From: Metabacillus idriensis
GTDB lineage: Bacteria; Bacillota; Bacilli; Bacillales; Bacillaceae
Direction of reading: 5' to 3'
Length of the DNA: 64,000 bases
Assembly (NCBI RefSeq): GCF_009674765.1
Contig: NZ_WKKF01000002.1
Span: 744,001-808,000 of the forward strand
The position numbers were made by a program, and so were the translations under genes. Below, one piece after another: positions 1 to 8,976 of this stretch. Each line of letters opens with the position of its first letter. Position 1 is the stretch's first letter. The notes beneath the pieces were generated by a model. The model did not search any database. It was not told the origin of the DNA and was given only the letters and a program-made list of their open reading frames with translations.

Positions 1-2
1 CG

Positions 3-1400
3 GCAGCTGCGGCGGCGGCAGCGCCAATCATAGCGGCAGTCGTCGGCATAATTGCGGCACTCGCATTAATCGGAGTAGCTCTAGTTACCGCGTATCAGAA
101 AGTCGATTGGTTCCGCGTAGAAGTAGATGCGGCATGGGCGGCGATAAAGAACGCTTGGAATATAGCGCTAGTATTTATTCAGCAGATTGCATCGCAAGTC
201 ATGACGGCAGTTACCGCGTTCATTGGCGAAAAGCTGGCGCAGATTAAAGCGTTTTGGGCGGAGAACGGCGCGATGATTATGGAAGCGACACGGAATGTGT
301 TTAACATCATCAAGACGATTATTACCGTTGCGCTAGACGTCATTTGGGCGGTCATGCAGTTCATATGGCCGGCGGTTAAGTTTCTCATCGTCAGCACTTG
401 GGACGCGATTAAAGGCGTAATCAGCGGAGCCCTTAACGTAATCCTCGGCGCAATTAAATTCTTCGCTGCGTTATTCACTGGCGACTGGTCAGCGATGTGG
501 GATGCGACAAAGCAAATTATCAAAGGCGCGCTTGAATTCGTATGGAATTTAATATCGCTAATTATGATGGGGAAAATCCTTGGAGCAATCAAGTCGTTCG
601 GCGCATTAGCAGGCGGACTATTCAAAGCGCTATGGACCGGAATTAAGGCGATATTTACGGCAGGACTTAACGCAATCAAGTCGCTAGTCACAACGGTATT
701 TAACGCGATTAAATCCATCATTCAAGCGTCAATGAGCGGAGTTACAGGCGTTATCAGTTCCGCGTGGAGCTTAATCAGGTCGATATTCTCTACGGTAGTC
801 GGCGCATTAAGGACGATATTAACGAGTGGATTTTCGGGAATGCGTTCGGCGGTCAGCTCGGCAATGAGCGCGATTAAGTCGACGATAACTTCGATGTGGG
901 GTTCGATTAAATCGTACTTCGCCAGCATCGACTTATTCTCTATCGGTTACAACATCATCAAAGGTTTGATGAACGGTATGACTTCGATGGCCGGCTCGCT
1001 CATGCAGAAAGCGAAATCAATCGCAGGAAGCATCACGAAGACGATCAAAGGCGCGCTAAACATCCATTCGCCATCTCGCGTAATGGTGGAGCTCGGCGGA
1101 TATACGACGGAAGGGTTAGCGGTCGGTATGATGAGCGAATTGAAACGCGTTCAATCAGCGGCAGGCAAACTAGCTACGTCAGCGGTACCGTCAATGTCAA
1201 GCGGCTACAACGGCGGTCAATCCGTCCGTAACGCATCCGCAAGACCTAGCGTAACGAACAATACGCCGATAAACGTAACGCTGAACTATAGCGGAAGCGG
1301 TTCGGCAGACGACGCGCAAGGAATGCTCGACTTCGTATCGCGCGGACTAGAACGACAATTCGGAAATCAGGCGCGGGTAGGAGGCGTAAAATTACGATGA
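3..1400 (+). CDS. Phage tail tape measure protein, C-terminal part (cut by window edge)
   Basis: The reading frame is open from base 3 without a start, so the gene begins upstream. The visible 465 residues are an alanine-rich hydrophobic stretch (about residues 1-30) followed by many repeats of amphipathic segments built on W-x-A-I-K / I-K-G-A-L units, then a Ser/Gly-rich tail with the phrase NIHSPSRVM near the end. That phrase and the repeated hydrophobic helices are typical of tape measure proteins, which set tail length inside the tail tube and help DNA exit. It overlaps the next gene by 4 bases (ATGA), as expected in a late tail operon. Function rests on family pattern and context; confidence is high. 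Confidence 0.9.
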   Translation, partial: AAAAAAAPIIAAVVGIIAALALIGVALVTAYQKVDWFRVEVDAAWAAIKNAWNIALVFIQQIASQVMTAVTAFIGEKLAQIKAFWAENGAMIMEATRNVFNIIKTIITVALDVIWAVMQFIWPAVKFLIVSTWDAIKGVISGALNVILGAIKFFAALFTGDWSAMWDATKQIIKGALEFVWNLISLIMMGKILGAIKSFGALAGGLFKALWTGIKAIFTAGLNAIKSLVTTVFNAIKSIIQASMSGVTGVISSAWSLIRSIFSTVVGALRTILTSGFSGMRSAVSSAMSAIKSTITSMWGSIKSYFASIDLFSIGYNIIKGLMNGMTSMAGSLMQKAKSIAGSITKTIKGALNIHSPSRVMVELGGYTTEGLAVGMMSELKRVQSAAGKLATSAVPSMSSGYNGGQSVRNASARPSVTNNTPINVTLNYSGSGSADDAQGMLDFVSRGLERQFGNQARVGGVKLR

Positions 1401-2224
1401 ATTTAACGGTAACACGATTAAACGGCACAACGTATTCACTCGCAGATTACGGCATCAAGACGCTCGACTTCGTTATTGACAGCCCTTCTCCGCGCCATGA
1501 AACGGAAATCATCGACGGAGCTGACGGCTTTATCGACATGGGTACGACGTATGACGGCCGGTCTATGCGCGGCTCCTTCATGATGTACGCGGTAGACTTA
1601 GCGGACTATCCGTTACTGCGGAACGAAGTCTTCCGAATGTTTGCGTCGAAAGAAGCGTTCTATCTCGTCGATGACCGCGAGCCTGGCAAACGTTGGCTCG
1701 TTAAAGTAGCGTCAGCATTTTCGATGGAGCAGATGCGCAAGTTCGGACGTTTCGAAGTCGAGTTTATTAGCGCAAGTCCTTACGCGGAGTCCGAGAAGTC
1801 AACGCTAGAGGACGGATTCGATCCGACGTATTATTTCGGAAGCGCTACGTCTATGATTCCGATTTCACAATATACGATAAACGGCGCAGGAACGACGAAC
1901 TTTCAAATCCTTAACGGAGGAGACGTCGCTACAGATCCGCGCAGGCAATACATTAAAGTCGAATATGACGGTGTACTTCCTGCGGAATTATCTATCCGGA
2001 ATAACACAACCGGAGAAGTATGGACGTATACGACAGGCGCAAGTGCTGGCGCTACTGCTCGCGTTAAATTAGACGGAGTGCGCTACGTGAAGAACGATAT
2101 CGTTAGCATATTTTCGCTGACTAACCGGAAGTTCTTTACGATTGCGCCTGGGATGAACGATTTTACGGTGATAGGCGGGAGCTCTTACGTGATTACGTTT
2201 GACTTCCGCTTTTACTTATTATAA
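1397..2224 (+). CDS. Phage distal tail protein (Dit / siphovirus tail component family)
   Basis: A 275-residue protein whose first ~130 residues (YGIKTLDFVIDSPSPRHE ... GSFMMYA ... EAFYLVDDREPGKRW) match the N-terminal beta domain of the Sipho_tail/Dit family. Dit forms the ring that joins the tail tube to the tip and anchors receptor-binding proteins. The C-terminal ~140 residues look like a galectin-like beta domain (NGGDVATDPRRQYIKVEYDG). It starts 4 bases before the tape measure stop. Usual family length is 220-300 residues, so it is full length. In most siphophages the tail-associated lysin follows directly; here two other genes intervene. Confidence 0.85.
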   Translation: MNLTVTRLNGTTYSLADYGIKTLDFVIDSPSPRHETEIIDGADGFIDMGTTYDGRSMRGSFMMYAVDLADYPLLRNEVFRMFASKEAFYLVDDREPGKRWLVKVASAFSMEQMRKFGRFEVEFISASPYAESEKSTLEDGFDPTYYFGSATSMIPISQYTINGAGTTNFQILNGGDVATDPRRQYIKVEYDGVLPAELSIRNNTTGEVWTYTTGASAGATARVKLDGVRYVKNDIVSIFSLTNRKFFTIAPGMNDFTVIGGSSYVITFDFRFYLL

Positions 2225-2238
2225 AAGGGGCGATAATA

Positions 2239-2637
2239 ATGGCGTACAATAATAAGATAATTAAGCGCGACCAACGGCAAAATCCAGTACCGCAGGTTTT
2301 CAATCCGACGATTGACGATTACGAGGCGTTGCAGGGTAAAGATGGCGCGCAATATGTGACGTTCAAAGAGCCGCAAGAAGTTAAACTATCTGGGAGTAAA
2401 GTGCAAGAACAAAAGACCAATTCGGATGCCTCCGCCGGAACAGTTACTTTCGCCGCTAATATCAGCACTATTGAGATTTATAATTCTGATGCTACAAATG
2501 ATGGCACCTTTAACGTAAACGGCATTAATATTAAAGTTCCAAAAGGTAAGTCATTCATGGCAGCTATCGGAGGAACACCAAGAGCTACGGTAACTGTTAC
2601 TGGCTCAACATCTTATATTCTTACGAGGTACGCATGA
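2239..2637 (+). CDS. Small phage tail-region protein with a chimeric look
   Basis: A 132-residue protein of unknown function. The first ~55 residues (charged, ending near QEVKLSGSKVQEQKT) use the codon style of the surrounding phage genes. The remaining ~75 residues, a Thr/Ser/Ala-rich predicted beta region (TVTFAANISTIEIYNSDATN), shift to an A/T-rich style like the next gene. Such a conserved N-terminal plug with a variable C-terminal part is common in proteins that link a swapped receptor-binding module to the tail; that role is inference. RBS AAGGGG lies ahead of the ATG, and the gene overlaps the next one by 4 bases. Confidence 0.7.
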   Translation: MAYNNKIIKRDQRQNPVPQVFNPTIDDYEALQGKDGAQYVTFKEPQEVKLSGSKVQEQKTNSDASAGTVTFAANISTIEIYNSDATNDGTFNVNGINIKVPKGKSFMAAIGGTPRATVTVTGSTSYILTRYA

Positions 2638-4667
2638 TGGGGTATGGCAGCGAGAATAATCCAAATATAATTCAAGTAGATATCAGCGATGAAATTAGTA
2701 ATCAATTAAGAAATGCCTCAGACGGAAATAAATCAGACTTTGTAAACTCTTGGTGGTGCTTGCCCCGTTCCCTTTATAACGATTTAAGAGGCTGCTTCTA
2801 TCAGGGTGGAGTAAATCGAGAAGGTATGATGCAAATTACAAAATTCGATTTACGGAGACGTTCAACAGAAACAGTTGATCTCGGCAAGTACGAAAAGGAT
2901 GACCATAATGTTCCTGCGTTCTTGTTTGAAGATGATAAAAATCCCATTGTCGCTATCGTCAGACACGCAAAAGAGTCGTTTGTACGAATTAGAATCGGCA
3001 GTTATCCTCACAACTTAAAATCTCTTGAAGCTGCTACAGAAGTACAATTATCATTTCCTAACGCTTGCACATATGCGCACTTAATCAGAAGACCGACAGA
3101 CAGTTATCTTGCTCTTTTAACTAGATGTAGTGACGGATGGTATGTGCGGATTTCTTTCGATTGGGGTAAAACATGGAGCCCTGCGAGAAGGTTTCATGCG
3201 TTTTCTTATTGTACATTCAAGCAAGTCGGACACAGAATTAAATACGCCATTACTAACCATCCGATTTCATCAGTTGATAACGAAATTAGATATTTCGAGA
3301 TCGATACAGTGAGTGGAGATGTTTATGATTCTAGTCTCGGAACGCCGATTGAAAACTTATGGAATGGAACTGCTGTAATCGGATCTAACAAACCGACTTT
3401 AGTTGGGAAAGTTACTGATCCAGAAACGTTAAGAACCTTCGATGTTGGTAGAAATGGTTCTATTGCGGCCATGAAATTCGATAAAACCAATCCGCAGCTT
3501 GGTGGAACTTACGGTGTTTATCGTTTCAAAAACTCTGCAACTTGGGATTGGGAGCCTATTACGCACTCAGGAATTCCAGTCGGATATTATCAGTCTTCGT
3601 ATGTTGGTGGTGTGGTATTCGGTGGGAATGATGACAGCGTGTGGTTAGCTAGAGAATCATCAGGCGTATGGAGTATGGAGAACTGGAAGAAAGTCAACGG
3701 CGTTTGGGGATTATCTGAAACGATTAAATTAAGCTCTGATGGAAAACTAGGAAGACCACAAATCCCTTGGGGTGCAGAAGGAACTGGTCTTTTCACTGGT
3801 ATTGAGTATTGGAGATATGCTACTGATACTTATGAAGATTACTACGGAGATCAGATGGTAATCAAGACAGACATATCTGAAAATGTTGTTGCTTCTCCAA
3901 CCTTACCTACAGTCAACGAAATTCCGATTTCGAGCAGCTTCCAATTGTTAACGCAAGGTTCTCTTCTTTTGGTAGATGCACCTAAATGGACTGCGGGTGT
4001 TCCAAACAGTACAGTTCCTAACTTGGTTGATGGTTCTACACTTGCCGTTGTAAACTCACTGACAAGTGCGGATGGAGTTGCTGAAAGAACGTCACTTGGA
4101 GGTTTACATGTTGCTGTTAGTCAGACATCAGCAAACTTAGGAAGAACTTTAGGACTTGATTCGCAAGCTATCAGAGACTATATGGCAGCAAACCCGAATA
4201 ATTCATACTTCATTGCGTTATCGGCAGTAGTAACTCGGCAATCAACATTTTCTGTTCCTGTCTCAGCAGCACACAAAATGTTCGGTATGTGGGGAACGTC
4301 GAAAAGTGATAGTTTGAACATCCGACCTGTCACAAATAACAAAGTTTCTATTGTGCCGTCAGCTCATCGAACATTCTTTACAGAAACAGCGACGCCAGCA
4401 CCTTTAAACACACCGTTTATAGTTGATGGATCTGTCTCCAAATTGCCTAGCGTTGGGACAGATATAAACTTAGTAAGATTCGGAACGGGACCGAATGCAG
4501 ACAATGTAAGTTCTGGATTATCGTGGATTCTTTACGGTGCCTACATTGAAGATTTAACGGCGTCAGGTAGAAGTTATGACTTGGTATCGCGAATCTTCAA
4601 ACGTGACTTTGCTCCATCGAAGTTCACGACTGACACTTATACTAATCCATCAACGCTTGTAACTTAA
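2634..4667 (+). CDS. Large phage tail-tip protein with sialidase/BNR-like Asp-box; candidate receptor-binding protein
   Basis: A 677-residue protein not recognised as a named family. It carries one clean Asp-box (SFDWGKTW, about residues 174-181), the S/T-x-D-x-G-x-T-W turn of sialidase-fold beta-propellers, and several related W-rich blades (ATWDWEPITHSG, GVWSMENWKKVNGVWGLS). The C-terminal ~250 residues are Ser/Thr/Asn-rich and could form a trimeric or lectin-like tip. No signal peptide or membrane helix. Codon use is A/T-rich, unlike the gcg-rich genes on both sides, which suggests recent import. Position between the distal tail protein and Tal, with a terminator behind it, fits an exchangeable carbohydrate-binding module. 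Function is inference. Confidence 0.65.
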   Translation: MMGYGSENNPNIIQVDISDEISNQLRNASDGNKSDFVNSWWCLPRSLYNDLRGCFYQGGVNREGMMQITKFDLRRRSTETVDLGKYEKDDHNVPAFLFEDDKNPIVAIVRHAKESFVRIRIGSYPHNLKSLEAATEVQLSFPNACTYAHLIRRPTDSYLALLTRCSDGWYVRISFDWGKTWSPARRFHAFSYCTFKQVGHRIKYAITNHPISSVDNEIRYFEIDTVSGDVYDSSLGTPIENLWNGTAVIGSNKPTLVGKVTDPETLRTFDVGRNGSIAAMKFDKTNPQLGGTYGVYRFKNSATWDWEPITHSGIPVGYYQSSYVGGVVFGGNDDSVWLARESSGVWSMENWKKVNGVWGLSETIKLSSDGKLGRPQIPWGAEGTGLFTGIEYWRYATDTYEDYYGDQMVIKTDISENVVASPTLPTVNEIPISSSFQLLTQGSLLLVDAPKWTAGVPNSTVPNLVDGSTLAVVNSLTSADGVAERTSLGGLHVAVSQTSANLGRTLGLDSQAIRDYMAANPNNSYFIALSAVVTRQSTFSVPVSAAHKMFGMWGTSKSDSLNIRPVTNNKVSIVPSAHRTFFTETATPAPLNTPFIVDGSVSKLPSVGTDINLVRFGTGPNADNVSSGLSWILYGAYIEDLTASGRSYDLVSRIFKRDFAPSKFTTDTYTNPSTLVT

Positions 4668-4695
4668 ACTAACGGAATTCTATAGCGCAACTTCG

Positions 4696-4721
4696 GACGC
4701 CCGTCAAACGGCGTCTTTTTT
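4696..4721 (+). terminator. Intrinsic terminator after the sialidase-fold gene
   Basis: Stem GACGCC / GGCGTC with an 8-base loop (a longer pairing with one bulge is possible) followed by six T. It lies inside the late tail gene run, 29 bases after the stop of the putative receptor-binding gene, so it may attenuate transcription into the Tal gene. Confidence 0.7.
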
Positions 4722-4756
4722 ACGATACAAAACGGAGGTGAATCGCCATCAACGCA

Positions 4757-6985
4757 ATGGTAACCGTTACTAACCTCGCAGGCACAGTCGAAGCCATAAC
4801 GGACTACACCGGCATGACAATAAAGCGCCAAATCAACGGAGAACATACGCTAACAGTCGCAATCCCTAAAACGTCAAACAACGCTCATTCATTCGGTCTG
4901 ATCGAAGAGGAAGCGCTAGTCGAATACGACGGCATTACTTACCGCGTCAAGGCGATTGAGGAACGCGCAATCAACGGAACGCCGTACAAAGTCGTCAATG
5001 CGCCGCACACTTTCTTCGACCTAATCGACGAATACAAATACGCCGAACTAACGAAAGGTACGAAGACAATCGCGCAAATCATGTCGTTTGTGTTCGCCGA
5101 CACTCCGTACACATTCAGCGTCATTGACTCGTTCGATAACGAAGAGTTCGAAGGGTTCGGAAATGACAATGCGCTCGCTTTGTTTACGAACGCGCTCGAA
5201 CGTTTCCAGGCGGAATATGAGCTCGTTGGAAATGACGTCAGGCTACGCAAGAAAATCGGCTCGACAGCGGACTATCAATTCCGATTCGGTCATAACGTCA
5301 AAACGTTCAGCAAGTCGGTAAACACTTTGAACTTATCGACGTATATCAAAGGCTACGGAAAGAAAATCGAACAGGCGGATATCCTTTTCGAATCAAAGAA
5401 CTACGAAAGTAAGACCGGCACATGGGCGGACACTTCGGATCCTATCCATTATACGACGCAAGTAGGCGCTACCTTTTCCGCGAGCTTTACCGGAACAGGC
5501 GTACAGATGCGGCATTGGTCCGACCGAGATGGCGGCGTATGGGAAGTCGTAATCGACGGAAGCAAGCGCAAGAACGTCAGCACGTGGGCGAAGACGGAAG
5601 GGCGGAAGGTTATCGACTTGTTCCGCGACTTGCCTGACGGAAACCATACGCTAGTTGCAACGTTCAAAGGCGCCGATCCGAATCATAAGCCTCACAGCGG
5701 AACTGCTCGCGGATGGATTCATTATGGTCCGGAATACAAGACGCTCGAACTATTTCGTCCTCGTGTAGGCGATGAGTTTTATGCGACAGTTGCCGAATAT
5801 ACTTCGCCTGATGCCGGCAAGTATCCGCGAATCAAGCATGCTCCGCCATATCAGTCGGACTCGATTACGAATTACACGACATTGCTGCGGAAGATTAAAA
5901 CGCTGATTCAAGAAAAACCGGAGATGACGTTCGAGATTGAAGCGACGCAATTGCCTTACGTAAATCTTGGCGACATCATTCCGACGATATACGAGCCGTT
6001 AGGCATCGACGTAGACTTGCGCGTAATGGAAATCGAGGAATATCCGGAAAGCAAGAAGGCGCCGAAGGTCGTTCTATCTAACGCGCTAAAGACGTTCGCC
6101 GGCGCAATCAATAATTACAACAAAGCGCTGCTCGATAAGATTTACGACGAGGCATCCGGAAAGCTACGCGAAAATGTATACAGCGAAGCGGTCAAGCGGG
6201 CGACCGAGGCGCTAAACAATTCGCTAACCGAGCTGCAATATCCGGCCGGCATGGGTATCGTTGCGGTCGACCCTAACGATCCTTTGCGATTCGTTGCGTT
6301 ACGTTCGGCAGGACTTGGCGTTACAACAGATGGCGGAGTCACGTTCGCGAATGCAATCACGGCTGATGGCGTTACGACGAATCTGCTTACCGCCGGGCAA
6401 ATTAAAACGAACAACGTACAGATTATCGGAAACGATGATCTTTTTTATTGGGACGGAAACGCGCTCATCGCTATTAACGCAGCCGATCCGAATAAATTTA
6501 CGCGCTTGAACAGTAGCGGACTCTACTCCGCAGGAGGCGCATTGACGGTAGAAGGCAGCGATGGCCGCATATGGGTACAAGACGGAATCGTCCGCAACAG
6601 CCTCGTCGTTCAGCAAACAACGCCGGTATTCTACGGAGACACGATTACGGAGGTTGCTCGATATTTCCGCGCGACTGAATCTGACTACGACTTTATCGGC
6701 GCTTATCAAATGAATCACGAAGGGCGCTATCTGGTCATCGAAGGATACGCCATCGTTAACGAAGCAGGCGTCGGAGTGGCGGTCGAATCGTACGCCGGAC
6801 TCGGATTTTATCAGACGACGACTATCGCGAAAGATACGAGCGCGACCGGTGCCAAGCCGTTCACAATTACGCTCGACTTAGGAAAGCCGACATATGCGCG
6901 GTCGCTATTCTATATAAAAATGCGCTCAGACAATGCGCCTAACCCGGGACGCTGCCGTATCAACTGGGTTACGCAATACGGATAA
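4757..6985 (+). CDS. Prophage tail-associated protein (Tal / prophage endopeptidase tail family)
   Basis: A 742-residue protein. The N-terminal ~370 residues (NLAGTVEAITDYTGMTIKR ... YRVKAIEERAINGTPYKVV ... FVFADTPYTF) match the prophage tail endopeptidase/gp27-like hub family that forms the tail tip and often degrades cell wall. Residues ~220-330 hold a beta-rich insert resembling a carbohydrate-binding module. The C-terminal ~250 residues (TDGGVTFANAITADGVTTNLLTAGQI) are the beta-helical, fibre-like part typical of this family. The AGGAGGTG box at 4733-4740 is 16 bases from this ATG; an in-frame ATC at 4748 would sit at the ideal distance, so the true start is uncertain by three codons. Confidence 0.85.
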   Translation: MVTVTNLAGTVEAITDYTGMTIKRQINGEHTLTVAIPKTSNNAHSFGLIEEEALVEYDGITYRVKAIEERAINGTPYKVVNAPHTFFDLIDEYKYAELTKGTKTIAQIMSFVFADTPYTFSVIDSFDNEEFEGFGNDNALALFTNALERFQAEYELVGNDVRLRKKIGSTADYQFRFGHNVKTFSKSVNTLNLSTYIKGYGKKIEQADILFESKNYESKTGTWADTSDPIHYTTQVGATFSASFTGTGVQMRHWSDRDGGVWEVVIDGSKRKNVSTWAKTEGRKVIDLFRDLPDGNHTLVATFKGADPNHKPHSGTARGWIHYGPEYKTLELFRPRVGDEFYATVAEYTSPDAGKYPRIKHAPPYQSDSITNYTTLLRKIKTLIQEKPEMTFEIEATQLPYVNLGDIIPTIYEPLGIDVDLRVMEIEEYPESKKAPKVVLSNALKTFAGAINNYNKALLDKIYDEASGKLRENVYSEAVKRATEALNNSLTELQYPAGMGIVAVDPNDPLRFVALRSAGLGVTTDGGVTFANAITADGVTTNLLTAGQIKTNNVQIIGNDDLFYWDGNALIAINAADPNKFTRLNSSGLYSAGGALTVEGSDGRIWVQDGIVRNSLVVQQTTPVFYGDTITEVARYFRATESDYDFIGAYQMNHEGRYLVIEGYAIVNEAGVGVAVESYAGLGFYQTTTIAKDTSATGAKPFTITLDLGKPTYARSLFYIKMRSDNAPNPGRCRINWVTQYG

Positions 6986-6997
6986 GAGGTGTAGGTC

Positions 6998-7240
6998 ATG
7001 GAAGTTAAAATGTTTATCTACGTTAACGTGGACAACGAAGGAAATGTGACGACAGGAATCGGAGGAACTAATCCGGTGCCAGAAACGGAGTACAACTATT
7101 TCTTTATCCGCGACAGGCAAACGCTAGAAAATATAACGAAATTCCGCGTTGTGATAAACGACTTCAAGCCTGACCTTGCGTTAAAAGACGGTGAAATTCT
7201 CGAAGAAATCAAAACGTCAGAATTACCGGACGGAATTTAA
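6998..7240 (+). CDS. Small phage protein of unknown function, tail-fibre region
   Basis: An 80-residue protein beginning MEVKMFIYVNVDNEGNVTTG and ending in an acidic segment. It has the look of small chaperone- or cap-like proteins often found after tail-tip genes, but no family is recognised with confidence. RBS AAGAGGTG at 6984-6991 with good spacing to the ATG. It lies 12 bases after the Tal gene and 19 bases before the XhlA gene, so it is in the same transcript. Confidence 0.7.
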   Translation: MEVKMFIYVNVDNEGNVTTGIGGTNPVPETEYNYFFIRDRQTLENITKFRVVINDFKPDLALKDGEILEEIKTSELPDGI

Positions 7241-7259
7241 TCGCAAGGAGGTGTAACGA

Positions 7260-7559
7260 GTGCCGGAACCAAGCGGAAGAGAATTGTACGATAAATGGTC
7301 GGAGATGCGTGTAGATTTAGCGCAGATAAATACGAAGCTGGACTTTCTTATGGAATTGAAGCGCGACGTCGAGAAAGTGGACGAAAAGGTTGCCGAAGTA
7401 GATACAAAAGCGAACAAGGCGCTATCTATGGCGGAAGAGAACAAAGCGGACATTGCGGAGATGAAATCCGGAAATCAATTCCGGTTTAACGTAGTCATTG
7501 GCGCAATCCTAACAATCACCGGATTCATGGTAACGATAGGCATCGCTATTTTTACGTAA
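7260..7559 (+). CDS. Haemolysin XhlA-like lysis protein
   Basis: A 99-residue protein with a GTG start behind a strong AAGGAGGTG (7245-7253). Residues ~10-70 form a charged heptad coiled coil (LAQINTKLDFLMELKRDVEKVDEKV) and residues ~75-98 form one membrane helix (FNVVIGAILTITGFMVTIGIAIF). This layout is that of the XhlA family of Bacillus defective phages, membrane-bound partners of holin and amidase in lysis. It is followed by the amidase and holin genes, which supports the call. Confidence 0.8.
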   Translation: MPEPSGRELYDKWSEMRVDLAQINTKLDFLMELKRDVEKVDEKVAEVDTKANKALSMAEENKADIAEMKSGNQFRFNVVIGAILTITGFMVTIGIAIFT

Positions 7560-7564
7560 GTCGA

Positions 7565-7612
7565 TCGACACCGCTAAAGGTTCCGTTGGCTCGTTACTTG
7601 AAGCGGTGTCGA
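7565..7612 (+). promoter_or_regulatory. Perfect 11-bp inverted repeat ahead of the endolysin gene
   Basis: TCGACACCGCT at 7565-7575 pairs exactly with AGCGGTGTCGA at 7602-7612 around a 26-base loop. There is no T-run after it, so it is not a standard terminator. It ends 20 bases before the ribosome binding site of the amidase gene and could affect mRNA stability or processing between the XhlA and amidase genes. Confidence 0.6.
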
Positions 7613-7650
7613 CCTTATATAAATCATATACGAAAGGGAGCGGTCAAGCA

Positions 7651-8688
7651 ATGGCAAGTTTCGAAAAATTACCGCAATTGAAAGACCTTCGCGGAAAGAC
7701 GTTATCGCGCGGGAGTTACACGGATCATGGCGCAGGAAGCAAGACAGACATTGCGATTCATCACTCGCTAACAAAAGTCGGAAGCAGCTCGGCGTTTGCG
7801 AACTATCACGTTACAGCGAACGGATGGCCAGGCGTAGCGTATCACTTCGTCATTCTGAAAGACGGCACAATCGAATGGAATCATAATCTCGGAATCAAAT
7901 CGTACCATGTCGGCAACTCGAATAAGTTTGCGGTCGGCATCTGCGTAGTTGGCGATTTCCGCAGCGAGGAACCGACGCCAGAACAAAAGGCATCGCTATT
8001 TGCGCTACACGAATGCTTGAAGCGCGACATGCCGAATTACAAGCGTACGCGTCAGCATCAAGAATTTCCGGGCTATGCATGGAAAGACTGCTGTGCGTTC
8101 GACTATAGAGCGGTCATCAACGGCGCAGACAAAGGCGGAATCAATGTCGCGCCAGCTCCGGCGGAACAAGTTAAGTCGGAAATCATCGCCGCGCCAAAGC
8201 CGGCGCCGAAACCTAGCGTCAGCCTCATCCGCAAAGGCGACAAAGGGGAAACTGTCCGCGCGGTTCAATCGGAATTAAAGAAGCACGGATTTAATATCGC
8301 TCTTGACGGAATCTTTGGCGGAGGAACAGAGGCGGCAGTCAAAGCGTTCCAAAAGGCGCAAGGACTCGCGGCAGACGGCATCGTTGGCGAAAAGACGTTC
8401 GCGGCACTAAGAAAGGCGGCTCCGATTAAGAAAGCGGTCGTTGCACCGGCTAAACCGAAGTACGCCTTACCTAGCGGAATCCTACGCAAAGGCGATCGCG
8501 GCAACGACGTTAAACTCCTGCAGATTGCGCTTAAAGCAGCGAAATTCGATCCGAAAGGTTCAGACGGAATCTTTGGCGCAGATACAGAGGACGCGCTTAG
8601 ACGGTTCCAATCGGTGCGTTTACCGTATGACGTTGACGGAATTTACGGAAGCAAAACGAAAGCAAAATTAGCGGAGGTGCTACAATGA
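7651..8688 (+). CDS. Phage endolysin: N-acetylmuramoyl-L-alanine amidase with two peptidoglycan-binding repeats
   Basis: A 345-residue endolysin. Residues ~25-165 are an Amidase_2/PGRP domain: IAIHHS gives the first zinc-ligand His, RQHQEF the second and KDCC the Cys, in the order seen in T7 lysozyme; GVAYHF and KFAVGICVVGDF are other family signatures. An Ala/Pro-rich linker leads to two PG_binding_1 repeats (about 215-275 and 295-345), each with LRKGDRG-type starts and DGIFG turns. It cuts the bond between muramic acid and L-alanine during host lysis. The ATG at 7651 is chosen because GAAAGGGAG lies 10 bases upstream; an in-frame GTG at 7606 falls inside a hairpin. It overlaps the holin gene by 4 bases. 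Confidence 0.92.
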   Translation: MASFEKLPQLKDLRGKTLSRGSYTDHGAGSKTDIAIHHSLTKVGSSSAFANYHVTANGWPGVAYHFVILKDGTIEWNHNLGIKSYHVGNSNKFAVGICVVGDFRSEEPTPEQKASLFALHECLKRDMPNYKRTRQHQEFPGYAWKDCCAFDYRAVINGADKGGINVAPAPAEQVKSEIIAAPKPAPKPSVSLIRKGDKGETVRAVQSELKKHGFNIALDGIFGGGTEAAVKAFQKAQGLAADGIVGEKTFAALRKAAPIKKAVVAPAKPKYALPSGILRKGDRGNDVKLLQIALKAAKFDPKGSDGIFGADTEDALRRFQSVRLPYDVDGIYGSKTKAKLAEVLQ

Positions 8689-8906
8689 AAAATAGTAGAT
8701 GGAGCAATTACGGATTATGGATCGCATTAGTCAGCGCAGTCTTACTCGCGGTTCAAGCGGTAGGCGCACTCGTCGGATTTACGTTAGAGGATGCGAAGGT
8801 AAGCGAAATTATGGTCGCGGTTAACGCGATTCTTGGCGTACTTGTTGCGATGGGTATTATTACGAATCCTTCAAACGGTACCGGATTTAACGACGAAGAA
8901 AAATAA
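8685..8906 (+). CDS. Phage holin, phi-LC3 type
   Basis: A 73-residue protein with two membrane helices (about 8-30, LWIALVSAVLLAVQAVGALV; about 42-60, IMVAVNAILGVLVAMGIIT) separated by a short acidic turn, and a charged C-terminus ending in NPSNGTGFNDEEK. The T-NPSN-GTGF-D end is characteristic of phi-LC3 class holins, which form the membrane lesions that trigger lysis. Translational coupling to the amidase is suggested by the ATGA overlap. The start codon is preceded by the GCGGAGGTG box inside the amidase end. Confidence 0.9.
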   Translation: MKNSRWSNYGLWIALVSAVLLAVQAVGALVGFTLEDAKVSEIMVAVNAILGVLVAMGIITNPSNGTGFNDEEK

Positions 8907-8976
8907 CGAAACTTTTAACGGAGTCTTTGCGTATATTAACGCGAGGCTCCGCATACATATCTAGCGTAAATAGTTA

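Noticed and set aside
179-928. Long open frames on the minus strand inside the tape measure gene
   Set aside because: They are shadows caused by the repeated GCG/ATT-rich codons of the tape measure gene; no ribosome binding sites and no family likeness.
8920-8950. Hairpin after the holin gene as a terminator
   Set aside because: The stem GGAGTCTT / GAGGCTCC is real but is not followed by a T-run, so termination is doubtful; the downstream lipoprotein gene has its own promoter.
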